A stretch of DNA of 64,000 nt from Eutypa lata. Lineage: Eukaryota > Ascomycota > Sordariomycetes > Xylariales > Diatrypaceae. Shown one piece after another: positions 48,024 to 59,904 of this stretch. The notes under the pieces are model-generated. The model had not been told where the DNA came from. It made no database searches and worked only from the letters and a program-made list of their open reading frames with translations. Every line of letters starts with the position of its first letter. Within the stretch, counting starts at the first letter, position 1. A program made the translations under genes and the position numbers. The stretch spans positions 1,364,001 to 1,428,000 of the forward strand of contig JAKULF010000007.1 in assembly GCA_022661535.1 (NCBI GenBank), written 5' to 3'.

Positions 48024-49114
48024 TCACGCCAGGGCAGCCGCAGTCCTACTAGCTTCGGGGTCGGGAAAGATCCCGCTCTTCTCCGTCGTAGGAGACATGA
48101 GCGCAGGCTTGTGAGGGTTGGAGTTGTTGGAAATCCTCCTCCAGAGGTTAGCCCGGGGGTTGTACCGCGCCGGCATGCCCTTGCCACCGGTGACCTTCTC
48201 GTCCTCCTCCTTGATCCTCTGGATCTCCTTCTGGATGTCGGCGAAGGTGTCGAAGGGTATGTAGGCGATGCCGTGCTCCTTGCAGTAGTCCTCGAGCCGG
48301 AGCCCTCGCCTAGCGAACAGGACGTCCGCTTCCCGGGCGGCGGGCAGATCGGAGACGCCGTCGCCGATGAAGACGATAAGGGGCACGGAGCCGTCGGCCG
48401 CCGACAGCTCCTCGACCTCGCGCCGTGCCTCGGTCATGGAGATGGCCTTGTCGTGGCCGAGATCATTGTCGTGGCGCCAGACGGGCTTCCAGGCGGAGCC
48501 GTCGGCGCTGATCTCGGCGTCGTTGGCGACGATATTGATGCGGGCCGACTGCTCCTCGCCCAGGAACTTGTCCAGGACCCTCCGCAGGACGGGCTTAAGA
48601 CCGGCCGAGATGACGTTGAAGGGGATGTTGTTGTCGAAGCAGAACCGGTGGAAGGTCTGGAAGTCGGTGTCTATCTCGAGCGCCTTCTCCATGACGGCGA
48701 AACCGTCGTCGAACGGCACGTTCAGCGACGCCCACATCTCTTCGGACACGTCCCGAAACGTCCGTTCTCCGCTCTTAAGCTGCTCGTCGAGCTGCCGCCG
48801 CCTCTCCGACCCGCAGCCGTAGCTATCGAAAAGCACGTGGCCTGTGTCTTGCATGAAGATCGTTCCGTCGAAGTCTAGTTACATACGTAGACATGTTAGT
48901 AAGTGAATTCAAAATATATATCCATTGCTGGAACCCAAACCACTGGGCTCGAGAGGGATAAAGCGGCATTATCATAGACCGTGTATTCGTCAAGAGTTTG
49001 TCTCTACTCACCTGAAAAGCAGACAATATTTCTCTTCTTGCTCGCCGAGTCCATGGTGTTCGTCAGCGTTGCCTTACCGACAGGGTAAGCAGGCGGAGTG
49101 ACAGCAATAGGCAT
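48024..49114 (-). CDS. HAD-superfamily phosphatase, phosphoserine-phosphatase/MtnX-like
   Basis: Two exons (49114-49012, 48874-48024) around a 137-nt intron give 317 residues. The intron splits the first codon of the nucleophile motif: NIVCFSDFDGTIF (Asp35, Asp37). Motif II is VISAG (Ser124), motif III the Lys in LGHDKA (about 177), motif IV VFIGDGVSDLPAA (Asp206, Asp210). The complete set predicts an active, magnesium-dependent aspartyl phosphatase with an alpha-helical cap (about residues 55-120). The closest recognised relatives are the MtnX/phosphoserine phosphatase-like group and yeast Pyp1 (YNL010W); the substrate is a small phosphate ester that cannot be named from sequence. Likely cytosolic. 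The C terminus after about residue 265 is disordered. Confidence 0.85.
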
Positions 49115-50935
49115 TTTGTGTGAGATACAGTCGGTCTATTGGATAGAAATGTGTTGTTTGATATATCAAGGCGATCTTTGTAAAGTTGGTGTTTACCAAT
49201 TGACTATCTACCAACGATAGGGACAGCGGAATGAAGAGCATTCTTATAGAATTTCCCTCGCTGACTCGGCTTCTTAGTCAAGTTAAGGACCCAGTTCCTC
49301 TGTCTATAGAAGAAAAGTGGCGCAACCGAAGGCAATGACGATACGGGCAGGGAGCTAGTAGGCCTCCTGACCCCCATCGATCGTGAGCTTTACAATGCAT
49401 ACCTAGGGGTAATGCTGCATACGCTCAATGCCAAGTGATAGCTGGTTATCTCATAAAGCGAGGAGGAAGGAATCTGTTGGCGGCTAGACGCAAGAGCGAT
49501 ACATACATAGCCTGCCAGGACATCGTTAGCTCTAGAATCGATCGAATTCCACATATTCTCACGTCAATTGACCCACTATCCCACCTCGACCGCTCCTATC
49601 CGCATCTCTAGTTCGTACGAACTTGACACCATGGGCCCCCCCGACAGCATCTAGCCAGCGAGCATGGGGATTTTCGATTTTCATGCCTTTCGCAGCCTCT
49701 TATTTCGGGCCCTTTACGTTCTAGATTACCTAGTCCCTAACGTCGAACATCCACCTTGAGATGAAAATCCCATCTTCCCTAGGAGAATACGGTTCTTTCG
49801 ATCCCTGGCCTCCTGGTCTCTCGGAGCTAGCCTATAGTTGCCAAGCTGCAGATACCACTGGATATCCGCGTGTATAGAAAATATGCGCATTAAGATATGT
49901 AGCAACTATTCCTTCTTCTATCCCTATAGAGGTACGGCGAAATGGTGTCAATGTTTGGGTTGAGAAGGGCTCGCTTTGGGAAAAGGTCCGATTTGTTTTC
50001 GTAGGGCGACAGATAACGAATAGCACAATTATTCTGATGATGTCACTTAGCTCACGTTCGGACAAAAATTGCCCTATGCAATGCTACCTGTGTATTACTA
50101 TGCATAAGTAGGTACGTATGTAGGAGCAGAGGAGGTGAGAATTGTGTGGTAACCAATGACATTCCAAAATAAATCGTCGAATATGCATGGTAAAGTTTAT
50201 TACATGATCGGCAGAGGCTCTTTCGGTCGTTCACACAATCTCGATGCCCCCTTTTTTGAGGCACGAGGAACCGAGCGGAGACTCTTTTGTGTCATACATA
50301 GATTAAGAGGGCCCGAGGGGGGTATTTTCACGATTCCGTATCTACTAGATAATGGTTCGGCCCCACCTTAGCACCTACTTAGATAACTCCTAGTCAAGCA
50401 TTGCCCGTACTTAGGATTTCGTGCCAATGGAATTTACTCATGGCTGCACATGCAACACACCTTCTACTCGTTAGATCAAGTGAGTCACGATGTTTTACTT
50501 CACCGTGGCAATGATGTCACATTACTTGAGGCGCTAAAGAGTCGGTTAACACCTGTGGTTTCTAAGGAACAGAATCCACTAAGATGCATGCTGAGCCTGG
50601 GGCAACATCCACCACGATGACAACGTCGTTTTGTGACGTCCACATCGCGAGTATCCCTCTTCGGAACACACATCGTGACCTCCCGTCAACTCACCGCAAC
50701 AATCGTGCAGAGAACTATAATGCTTGTTCTATTGAGAATGGTTCAATACGTTCAATAATTTTAAGGTGCTCATCATTAGGACTATTTAAATCCATGGGCG
50801 CCCAAAGTGTATATGTTGTCCCTCTTGTTCTTTTCCCGCCCTGATCTCCAATGTCTATGATAAGAAAAGCGTGAAGAGGATGTCCATATCATCCTGTATG
50901 TCATCCTCCATGTCTCTCGGTCCGAGTGCCGTATC
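49115..50935. other. 1.8-kb spacer, nothing recognised
   Basis: Only short frames (under 90 codons) without coding character. It is flanked by the promoter of the HAD gene on the left and the 3' end of the epsilon-COP gene on the right. Confidence 0.55.
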
Positions 50936-52023
50936 CTAAGCCGACACCTTCGCACTGAACTTAGCTGCCGCCTTGTCAAACAATGCGCTCTTCTCCTCGA
51001 AATCTACTAGGTATTGGTGCTCGGGCGCGGCCTTCTGCAGCGACCTGTGGATATAGTTAGCATGGGCGGTAATATCACAAATTTAAAAAGGAATACGCAC
51101 TTTGTTAACTCCTCGGGGTCTTTGCCGATGACGGTCGTCAGCACCAGCAGGTTGGCAATAGCCTCTGCGTAGTCCGGCTGCTTCTGTATTGCCTGCTCCA
51201 GTGCGCCCTGTGCCTCCTCCACACGGCCAAGATGTAATTCGGATACGGCTTGGGAGACAAGGGATGCGATAGAGGATGTCGAAGGAGCCTGTGCGAGTTC
51301 TTCGAATACGTAAAATGCTTGCTGATACTTCTCGCCACCCTACGTAGATAAAAAGTCAGTACTGGGACCCATGGCATCCTTTACAATAGTACATACCAAT
51401 CTCAATCCAACCCAGGACTCTGCTAGGTTCACCAACAGACTATCCTGTGCCCATCGCCGCGCTGCAGCGACCTCTTTGACTGCTAGATCCGTTCGGTTTT
51501 GTTGTAGATAGATCTGTGTGATAAGCGCAACGGCATCGACTGTTCACCTATATTAGCACCCTTGCTTCCATCCAAACAAGCCCCTTCCCTAGTATATTGC
51601 AAATCATAGATAGATAGATGAAGACGTACGGCTACCAGAATGGTTAGACAGGAGCGCAAGAGCCTCGTCGGACTTTCCAGCGGCCTGCAACACCGTTCCA
51701 CCCACGACCTGTACGGTGACATTATCTCCCGAAGATTCGGCCAGCTCCTCGATCGTCTTAACAGCCTCGTCCGACTGTCCCAGGCTCTGCTTCGCCAGAG
51801 CGCCGATAGCCACCAGATCCGGCTCTGACTCCCCTTGTACATCTGCAACGGCCTCCTCGGCCTGTCCTAGAGCGACACGAGCACGGAGCTGGAGCACCCG
51901 GGCGGGGAGCGCATTTTCGTCGGAGAAGGCGGATGTGTCGAAATCGATGACTTCTTGGTACTGGCCCTGGTGGAAGTGGTTGTGGATATTTATCAATTCG
52001 CCTTCTGCTGAATAAGGGTCCAT
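50936..52023 (-). CDS. SEC28: Coatomer epsilon subunit (epsilon-COP, Sec28)
   Basis: Four exons (52023-51630, 51539-51397, 51339-51101, 51044-50936) with introns of 90, 57 and 56 nt encode 294 residues, the usual size for this subunit. The N terminus MDPYSAEGELINIHNHFHQGQYQEVIDF and the spliced core SNHSGSLDAVALITQIYLQQ, VNLAESWVGLRL and EELAQAPS match epsilon-COP. The protein is an array of TPR-like helices that wraps the C-terminal tail of alpha-COP and stabilises the COPI coat for Golgi-to-ER and intra-Golgi transport. The C-terminal LQKAAPEHQYLVDFEEKSALFD is the conserved alpha-COP-facing end. The start ATG at 52023 is unambiguous. Confidence 0.93.
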
Positions 52024-52630
52024 CTTGGTCGCTTCGCTTTGCTGGTTTATCGTCGGGATATTTCGTGAATATTCTTAAGCTCCGATTATTATGTCGTCGG
52101 GATTGATTCGTAAATAGTATCCAACTCTACCGATGTACTAATTTACGTGTAACTTGGCCTGAATGGAATCTCCTTTAGCTGTTCAATATGTTTTTGTGGA
52201 GAAACTGAGTGGCAGCTGGGCTTGGCTGGCTGACTGGTAAATATCAGTGGCTCTTGGTCTGTGCACAGAAATTGATTCCCTAGAGGTAGAACAGTGGCTC
52301 TCGAAAGCTTAGACCTGTTGAATACAACCACAACTCACTTTAATTTGACGACCCATCATCACATGTGCGTTTTGTGTTTTATCAGAGTCAGTTGCTCATT
52401 GATCGGCTATTTTTATGAAAGCCATAGTCCACCAAATGCCTGTCCGGTTCCTTAACTCCTGTATACAAATCAATCGATGCCCTTGATTGATTGACTCAAT
52501 TTTCCCCCCTAACCATAAACAATATCAAGCAACTAAAAAGTAGGGTATCCATCCTTCCTGTGCCAACGCATCAAATGCCCTGTAAACACCCCAACGCCTC
52601 ATGATTTCCCCCCTTGCCATGTCACCCTAC
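52024..52630. other. Spacer, nothing recognised
   Basis: About 600 bp between two minus-strand genes: promoter of epsilon-COP plus the 3' end of the upstream gene. No motif stands out. Confidence 0.5.
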
Positions 52631-53971
52631 CTAAAACGTCGGTCGACGAGATCGAGTGCGGTAGAGTGATTGTTTGGGAGAGATCGTAAGAAGGAACTCG
52701 TCAAAGCTCGCCATTTTCTCCTTCGTTTGTTTGTGATCCTTGTAGTAGTTGAAGTATTCGCCGGATATCGAGTTCTTCTTCTGCCACTCTTGCCGCTGGT
52801 GGGCCGCCCAGCCTTCGTCTGATTCGCTAACATGCCCCTCCACCACCTTGATCTTCTCTTCGGTATCCGTTCCGTCCAGGCTGCGAGGTCTTGAAAGGGC
52901 ATCCGGGCTGAGAGGGTAATGCTCTCCGAGATAGATATTTCCTCGATCGATTGAGCTAGTGTAACTCCATTTGGTAGGCGCTCCCATCATCACCCAGGAA
53001 GTGGGCGGAGGTGTCTTCGGAAGGTCGGTTTGCGGTGTTATGGGAGTAATGGGGGCTGGAGATGAAGGGACCGAAACTTCCTTCTCCTCTTGCTCCTCTG
53101 GTTCCTTATCCTCACCGATGCTATCAAGCTCCTCCTCGGAAATCCACAGCTGTAAGCGGACATTGTCCCAAAAATTGCGAACTTCTTCGGGATCTCTCTT
53201 TCCCCCTAGCTCCTCGGAGTATTCGCTCTCGCTGTAGGCTTCACCTAACTCGTCGACTGTTTCTACAGTCTTATCCAGCACCTTTTCCGATGCATCTTGC
53301 TGTCCTTGGGATGCCGAGTCAATTGGTGCAATGTCATCAGCAGACTTGGTTGGTAAAGCAGGGCGTTCACGTTGGAAGAACTCCCCCTCTGGCTGGTTCT
53401 CATCCAAGCATCGGACGAGTAGGCGATTGTTGAAGAATTGTTTGTAGTTCAAAAGTTCGAGTTCATAGCTCTCTGGAGCCGTGGGGGTGTTAGGCAATGG
53501 CGACTCTGGAAACCCAGCGAACGACTTGTTGATTGGCGTCTCATAGGTCCTGATAGACTCGCGGTCATACTCCGATTTTGAGCGACCGGTTGACATTGTG
53601 GTAGGTGTCTGAGGTCGATCTCGCTTTGGTGTTTGAAAAGACTTGGAAGGAGGTGAATCTTTGGTTTTCTCTAACCAATTGTAGATGACTTTCTTGCGCG
53701 AGTCATCACTGTCCTTGTTAGCGCGGTTGGTGCGCGTTGGTGTCTTCGGCACGCGAAGTCTGCGGCCAATGTTGGAAGAAAAGCTGGTTCCCAGCCCTCT
53801 AGTCTCGATCTTTCGGTCCATGATCGAGGGTGGCTTCACGTACTTCTCCAGGCCGAAAGGATCTTCTGATGATGTCGAGCGCAGGGAAAGTGTCCGCTTC
53901 TTAGGCAGTTCCAAATATTTTTCCAGTTCGAATGGATCTTCATCCGAACTAGCTATTGAGGACGGTGCCAT
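52631..53971 (-). CDS. Disordered acidic protein of unknown function
   Basis: A single frame of 446 residues from ATG 53971. The N terminus contains two copies of a short motif, EDPFELEKYLELPKKR and EDPFGLEKYVKPP. Further blocks that look conserved rather than random are RKKVIYNWLEKTK, YELELLNYKQFFNNRLLVRCLDEN, NFWDNVRLQLWISEEELDSI, SWVMMGAPTKW and the C-terminal WQKKNSISGEYFNYYK. The composition (Ser, Pro, Glu) implies mostly disorder with a few binding helices. No domain is recognised and no function is proposed. The absence of stops over 1.3 kb and the block pattern make it a real gene. Confidence 0.72.
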   Translation of the reverse strand: MAPSSIASSDEDPFELEKYLELPKKRTLSLRSTSSEDPFGLEKYVKPPSIMDRKIETRGLGTSFSSNIGRRLRVPKTPTRTNRANKDSDDSRKKVIYNWLEKTKDSPPSKSFQTPKRDRPQTPTTMSTGRSKSEYDRESIRTYETPINKSFAGFPESPLPNTPTAPESYELELLNYKQFFNNRLLVRCLDENQPEGEFFQRERPALPTKSADDIAPIDSASQGQQDASEKVLDKTVETVDELGEAYSESEYSEELGGKRDPEEVRNFWDNVRLQLWISEEELDSIGEDKEPEEQEEKEVSVPSSPAPITPITPQTDLPKTPPPTSWVMMGAPTKWSYTSSIDRGNIYLGEHYPLSPDALSRPRSLDGTDTEEKIKVVEGHVSESDEGWAAHQRQEWQKKNSISGEYFNYYKDHKQTKEKMASFDEFLLTISPKQSLYRTRSRRPTF

Positions 53972-54818
53972 AGCTTTGTTTCCTGGGTGATTGGTGTGCT
54001 ACTACCTAGGTAGGTGGCCAAGGCTCAGTTGCTAGGTGGGAAAGGTGGTCAAAGAGCGGAGGTGTGTGTCAATCAAATGCAGAAGTTGAATAATCGAAGG
54101 TGCAGAAAGTGCGCCAGGGGCGACGGCAATACGTCGATGTCATGGATTTAGGCTACCGACTACGAACTGAACAGCGACATAAGAGGTGCACAGTGCACGC
54201 AGATATCAGTAAGAGCAATGGCTAATTATTATCTAAAGTGCAGAATAGTAATTGTGGTAAATCGTAGTTTAAGATGTAGAAAGGCAGGCATGCAGCTGAA
54301 AAAAATTAAAAAGTGAGGCACACTCAAAGTTGCTGGGTCTACGTAGCAGAATGATGAGTTGGTGAATGTTGCCCAACGGGGCTTGTAAGTTGTCTTCCAC
54401 GATGTGATTGCTTGGAAATACTGGGCCTCATGCCTGAACAGAGAAAAAAAAATTGAATAAGCATAAACTATTTGTGAGCTGACCGTGAAGACGGGATAAC
54501 ATTCTTCGAGTTAGACCTTCTTGTACTTCCCTAAGCTAGCGATTTCACTCACCAAGACATGCTACTGACCCTTACGGTGCTATGGTCATTTCACGGGAAC
54601 AGTCATGTAGCAGAACGACTAATCGTTGGGGTCCAACCCGCATATTTCTAGCATCGAGCCACTGGACAAAACTCACAAATCTTTCTTTACAGAATGTCGC
54701 TTCAATATTCGTAAAAACGTTTCTCTTTCACCGGCTTTCCCAGCAAGGAATCTACAGTTTTTGACAATTATTCCCATCATAGCTAACTAATGTGCTGTGA
54801 TCACCACAGGGGTTTGAT
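53972..54818. other. Divergent promoter region
   Basis: 847 bp between a minus-strand and a plus-strand gene, AT-rich. A possible splice acceptor (CACCACAG near 54803-54809) lies just before the kinase ATG, so a 5' untranslated intron is possible. Confidence 0.5.
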
Positions 54819-55793
54819 ATGACTACAGGCAGCAACCTCTCCGCGAGCAAAGAGCGGATAACCGCTAATGAAGAGGCTCGGTTACTCCCAAAGGGATGGG
54901 AGATGAGGGGGACGGGGAAGTCCAACAGGGTAGAATTCTACCGCTCGGGCGGATCGCAAGCAGGCAAGAAGGGCACGTTCGATCATCCGGTCTTAGGGCG
55001 CCTCGCTCAACCGTGGGAACTGCGCAAGAAGGGGCCGGGCCAGTTCGTATACTACAACACCAACACCCGCAAAACGGCATCTCGTGGGCCGCCGCGCAAG
55101 CTCCCCCAGCAGTCGGGGACGCCGCCACCCCCCGGAGCAATAGCAGTCCGCAGCTCCGGGCAGCACGGAAAGCTGAGGCGGCAGGAGACGTCGGCAGTGC
55201 CCCTCCACGCCGAGTACGAGAGAGCCAGGTGCTTAGATGACGGGAAGGGGGCGATCGGTGGTATGAACGACGGCATTTACGTCGTCAGGAAGAAGGTCAC
55301 GGGTCAGCTTTTCGTCGAGAAGAACTACAGCGGTGTCATGCCGCACTTGATCCCGCTTATCAAGTCGGAGATCACCATGATGAAGGACCTGATTCACAGC
55401 TCTATCATCCACTATGTGGCCTCGTTCGTCCAAGACACTCCTTTCCAGGCTACCGTGTAGTAAGCGGCCCCCAGGGCGACTTGTGCACCCCCTTTTTAGC
55501 GCACGCCGGAAATTCTTTCTCTTGTCACGCATACCCTACCTACACCCTCTAGCTATCGTCAGATGATCTAGGAAAGAACTGGCTGATTACAGGTTCTATA
55601 GCATGGAATACTGCGACCGCGGCTCGCTACGAGACCTAATCCTAGCGTACAAAGCGAGGAAGAAAGCGCACCAACCCGATTTCATCCCCGAGAGCTTCAT
55701 CTGGCACGCCTTCGTGGGGTTAGCCGACGCCCTCGGCTTCCTTGCGACGGGCCGAAGCTGTGCGTCCGTGTCCTTATCCCTAGACTTAACCCA

Positions 55794-55825
<32 letters not shown>

Positions 55826-56685
55826 ATTACGTCCACAACGACCGCCCCTCCTCTCCTTCCTCGTGGATGCCCATCATCCACCGCGACATCAAGCCCGACA
55901 ACATCTTCCTCCGATCGCGCGACACGCCGGGTTCGACGAAGCCGTTCTACGTGCTACTCTCCGACTTCGGGCTGGCGCAGTACGAGCGCGACGCCATCGC
56001 GCAGCTCGGCGTCCAGGGCCTCGCCGGCAGCCCCGAGTACCACGCGCCCGAGCTCGCGTTCGACCCCTGGCCGCGCAATGATGCCGAGGCGCAAATGCAG
56101 GTGAGCAAAGAGAGAAGAAGAAAGAAGCTCCTTGGCCCCCCCTTTTATAGCCTATTTGAGAACTTCCCCTCTTAAAACCGAACCGATTTCTTGGCTATAC
56201 CCCTTTCCCCTTGATATACTACCGACCCCCCTCCTTTCTAGTTATAAGCTCTCAAGGCGCCCTAAGAACAGCAATCCGCTGACTAATTAACTAACCCCTG
56301 AACGCAACCAATCTAGGCGGGCCCGCACACGAACCGGAGCGACGTCTGGGCCCTCGCCTGTATCGTATACTGCATGTGCGAGCGCGACGACCTAGCGCAT
56401 CTCGACCGGAACTGCCGACCCCTGCGCAGCCGGCAGGCCGTGGGGCGGACAGCCAAGCGACCTGTCCTCGACATCGACGATAACAACACCCCTTACTCGA
56501 AGTATCTAGCGCACAGCATCGCATGGGCGGGCGCCCGCGACCCGGCCGACCGCCCCGGGGGCTGGGAGCTCGTGGAAGAGGTGAAGGCGCAGAGGGATCG
56601 ATGGATCGCGGATCCGCAGTGGAAGGCGCAGGTCGAGGTCAAGGGCGTGCTGCCGTGGTGGGCGGCGGAGAGGCGGGGAGTTTGA
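54819..56685 (+). CDS. Protein kinase with N-terminal WW-like modules
   Basis: Three exons (54819-55459, 55602-56100, 56317-56685) with introns of 142 and 216 nt give 502 residues. Residues 22-60 (LLPKGWEMR ... GKKGTFDHPVLG) and 63-92 (QPWELRKKGPGQFVYYNT ... SRGPP) look like two WW domains; in the second the usual second Trp is replaced. The kinase domain starts near residue 140. Lys168 (LFVEK) and Glu184 fit the salt bridge, HRDIKPDN (Asp309) is the catalytic loop, DFGLAQ (Asp335) the magnesium loop, GSPEYHAPE the activation-segment end, SDVWALACIVY helix F. The glycine loop is poor (GKGAIGGMNDGIYVV). A low-complexity SNSNSN insert (about 55793-55830) precedes the catalytic loop. The pattern fits NEK-like or fungus-specific Ser/Thr kinases; targets are unknown. 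Confidence 0.82.
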
Positions 56686-57715
56686 AGAGAGTCTTGGGTT
56701 GGTTGGTAGGTAGGTAGGTTGGTAGGTGGGAAGGTAGGAAGGTAAGTAGGGATGGAGGTAAGTAAAAGGGGATTGGAGTTTATTGAGGAGAAGGTCGACA
56801 TGCATCAAATTTGTTGTAGGAAAGTGGGTTGTAATTTGTTGAGGTGAGTCTTTGTGGAGACCCCAGGTTGTGGTGCAGATTTAGGTGTAAGTATATCTAA
56901 CCTTAGGAATCAAGCATAACGTAAAGATATCCCAAAGATTGTTTTGGTCTTACATTAGGATACTTAGGTAGTTAGGTATGTCTAATGCGTTTGTCTTTTA
57001 GTCATTGTACTATACGATAATACCGGATCAGGCTTTCTTTCCACATTCATATTCCTTGAGCCATGTCGCTAGACGGCCTTCGGCGCCTACCTCGCTGCCA
57101 GTCAGCCGAACACTCATATCTCGCCTCCTAGATAGAACAAGGCGGGTACGGCCAATGGGGTCAATAGTAGTGCCAGTAGGGCCAACGGTAGGGGAAACAA
57201 GGTAAGCGACAGAAAGGGACACCAGCCAGAAGAAGGAAGAGAATAGAATGAAGAAATGATTAATTACACAGAAAGAGGTTTGCTGTTTTGCAGTGCCTCC
57301 TTTGCTATTTCTGTCCTTACCTGGCTGTTATCGTTGCCTCTCTTATAGCTATTATATTTGAAGCTATTCAGACTTTAAGGTGGCTGTAGAAGCTAGGTAG
57401 TAGTGCCAGCTAGGTAGATATGGCAGCTATGTGGTTGTAGTCAGGTGGTGCAGTTACTCATATTACCTATCAACTCAAGCAACAATAGTTAAAACTTTAC
57501 GGGCTGTATGTAATATGGCTGAAATGGATTGTAATCAAGTGTTGTATCGTAGTCTTGGCAAATTCACTACGCTATTATTTATGTATGATATGATAGAATG
57601 GGTTTAAATTGATAATTATGATATGTGTTGCGAGTTGTATTGGTAGGTTACTGCAAAAACAAACAAAAACACTACTGCAAAAATAATAGTTCCAAAAAGT
57701 AAAAAACAAAGCGCT

Positions 57716-57810
57716 GCCCCAGCCCGGGATTCGAACCCTGGACTCTTCCTACCCCCGGGGAGACCCCAGTCAGGGCTGGACGGGATGATACCACTGCACT
57801 ACTGAGACAC
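57716..57810 (-). repeat. tRNA-like Pol III unit, copy 1
   Basis: Read on the minus strand it starts GTGTCTCAGTAGTGC and ends GGGCTGGGGC. The ends pair as a 7-bp acceptor-like stem with G-U pairs. The A box TAGTGCAGTGG fits the 11-nt form of the consensus, and the B box GGTTCGAATCC is perfect. The core between the D-like arm and the constant GGAAGAGTCC block is 20-30 nt too long for a plain tRNA. A run of T (minus strand) follows within 10 nt, as for Pol III termination. It could be a tRNA with an intron, a pseudo-tRNA or a SINE head; no anticodon arm can be settled by eye. Confidence 0.6.
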
Positions 57811-58459
57811 TGCTTTGACTTTGATACTTGTTATGTTATTAATTCTTATATATGTACCTACCGCCTTATCCAGCCAAAATGTAATAATATTATCTGATTT
57901 CGGTCGGCCATGTAATACTCAAGAGCCATCTTATTCGGGCTATTTTCACAGAATTTTCCAAACTACCTATTTGCCAATTGCCTTGAAGTGCATGATGCAT
58001 CGTTTTATTTACCATTATAACCAAGCAATTGCTTTCATTAACAATTCATTAAGTATTTACGCTGCTACTTAGCTGTTGTTATCACTAGGCTATTTCTGTC
58101 ACTACCAAACTATTGCTGCCAACACCAAAATGCCACCCCCAAAAGGCTTTGAAGGGGGATCGGGATAGATCAGGGTAACGCCGTTGAGCAGACCTGGATA
58201 GCACCGCAAAACAGGTCAAGTTAAGGTAACTGGGCAACAGCAGCAATAGCTAGGTAATGGCAGTCAAAGTAGATAAATGTAGGTGATGGTGATGGGTAAG
58301 GTCCGTCATGATAGGGTACATCGATCGCGTGGTGGTAATTAGGAGGGGGGTTAAACAACTATGCGGATTAAAGGCCGTTTAAAATATATAACCCGAAGAA
58401 GGAAAAGGTTGCTCATAATAAACGGACCAAATCAATAAAAAAATAAAAATAAACATATT

Positions 58460-58563
58460 GCCCCAGCCCAGGATTCGAACCCAGGACTCTTCCTTGACTC
58501 CTCGTTAGTAAGTAGTACTCGATCAGAGCTGAACGTGACTATACCCGTTGCACCACTGGAGCC
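58460..58563 (-). repeat. tRNA-like Pol III unit, copy 2
   Basis: Best-preserved copy. The minus strand starts GGCTCCAGTGGTGCAACGGG, which includes an exact A box (TGGTGCAACGGG, consensus TRGYNNANNNGG). It ends GGTTCGAATCCTGGGCTGGG plus GC; the B box is exact and the ends GCTCCAG and CTGGGGC pair. The variable core differs from the other copies. A T-rich terminator region follows about 8-20 nt downstream. The ~100 bp on the upstream side is shared with copy 3, so the repeat is larger than the tRNA-like part. Confidence 0.65.
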
Positions 58564-59002
58564 TTTAGTATTTAAAATTTTAGCACCTTATTTACTTTCA
58601 TATATTTCCTTGTTGCCTTGTCCAGGCAAAATGTACTAATGCTGCCTGTTGTTGGTTGCCCGTGTAATAATCCCCACTATTGTCAACAGTGAGGGTAATA
58701 ATATGGTGGCCTGAGTGATGGTTGTTATAAATGGTATAGATTCCTCAGAGTTGGATAGGTGCCTTAGGGCTCCAGGCTTCGTATTGTATGAAAATGGGCT
58801 CTGCAGGGCCACTTGCAAACCTGGACTTTTAGAGATCAACAACTTACAGACCATAGATTAGAACAATTGATACCAACAGCCTGGTTGTTGCACTGCAGAA
58901 ACCGACAAGTACGAATAAATCATAAATAGGATAAATCTAAACCCAAATTTGAATAAAAAAAAGGAATTAAAAATAAAGGAATAAAACCCAAGATAAAATC
59001 TT

Positions 59003-59103
59003 GTCCCAGCCCAGGATTCGAACCTGGGACTCTTCCAGCACAAGGTACAGTTTCCTTCCCTTTCTGAGCCCGAACGTGACTATACCCGTTGCACAACTGA
59101 AAC
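59003..59103 (-). repeat. tRNA-like Pol III unit, copy 3
   Basis: The minus strand starts GTTTCAGTTGTGCAACGGG and ends with GGTTCGAATCCTGGGCTGGG plus AC. The end pairing GTTTCAG/CTGGGAC is kept by compensatory and wobble changes relative to copy 2, which suggests selection on structure. The A box has one mismatch, the B box none. T-rich DNA follows. The upstream flank (59104 to about 59310) matches that of copy 2 (58564 to about 58830), including a GGTGCCTTAGGG..CAGGCT stretch. Confidence 0.62.
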
Positions 59104-59904
59104 AATTTTAATTTTTGGTACGTTATTTATTCTTATATACTTACCTCATTACCTTATCTAAGCCAAATATACTAATGTCACATGACTTTGGTTGCCCCGT
59201 GTAATAATATGGTGGCCTAAGTGATGGTTGCCATAGGGTATGGTGCCTTAGGGTCTCAGGCTACATATTGTATGCAAATGGGCTTTGTACAGCCACATAC
59301 AACCATGTTCTTACAGACCTACAAGACCACGACAAGATAGATCGATACACTGATTATCGCCTCTACATTGCAGAATAATCTGATAAAATTAAATAAATCC
59401 GTTCTTTCACAAAAGAAATTAGCTTCAATATTACACATAAACAAAACATACCTTATCTCTCAAGCAGAGCATTGTGTCAGGAGGAGATAATATCATTTTT
59501 ACCACCGTTATCATGTTAGTCCTTTGCCACCTACTACCGCCTATAATTTCTCAAAGCAATCACGCGACTTTTCGGACGGCACTAAGTCGAGTCGTAGAAA
59601 TTCTGCCCATAGGCGTACACGATTTTGCCAGGGATACCCTCACCCACTCTTTGTTTTCGCAATGACAAGGACGGTGATGTTTCGATTAAATTTGATGACT
59701 TTTCCCTTCTTCTTCCTCCTCTTACCTGAAGTTAATGTTACTGACGAGGAATCTATCGCCAGTGTGATCGTCGTGTCTATTGTACCCACAACAACCCTCG
59801 AAGGCTACTGCTGAGATATATACTAATTAGATGTAATGAAAGCGAGTGTCTTTGATTGCCCCTATTTCCAATATTTTGTCCCGATACTTTGCCCCAACTA
59901 TTAA

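Larger units (their letters stand above)
56686..59904. other. Spacer with GGTA repeats and tRNA-like cluster
   Basis: No protein gene is supported in 3.2 kb. GGTA/GGTT units occur near 56696-56750. The main content is the three tRNA-like units between 57716 and 59103 with their conserved right-hand flanks, described separately. Confidence 0.55.

Noticed and set aside
47997..48878. 293-codon plus-strand frame
   Set aside because: Antisense to the HAD phosphatase, whose complete motifs and intron fix the minus strand as coding.
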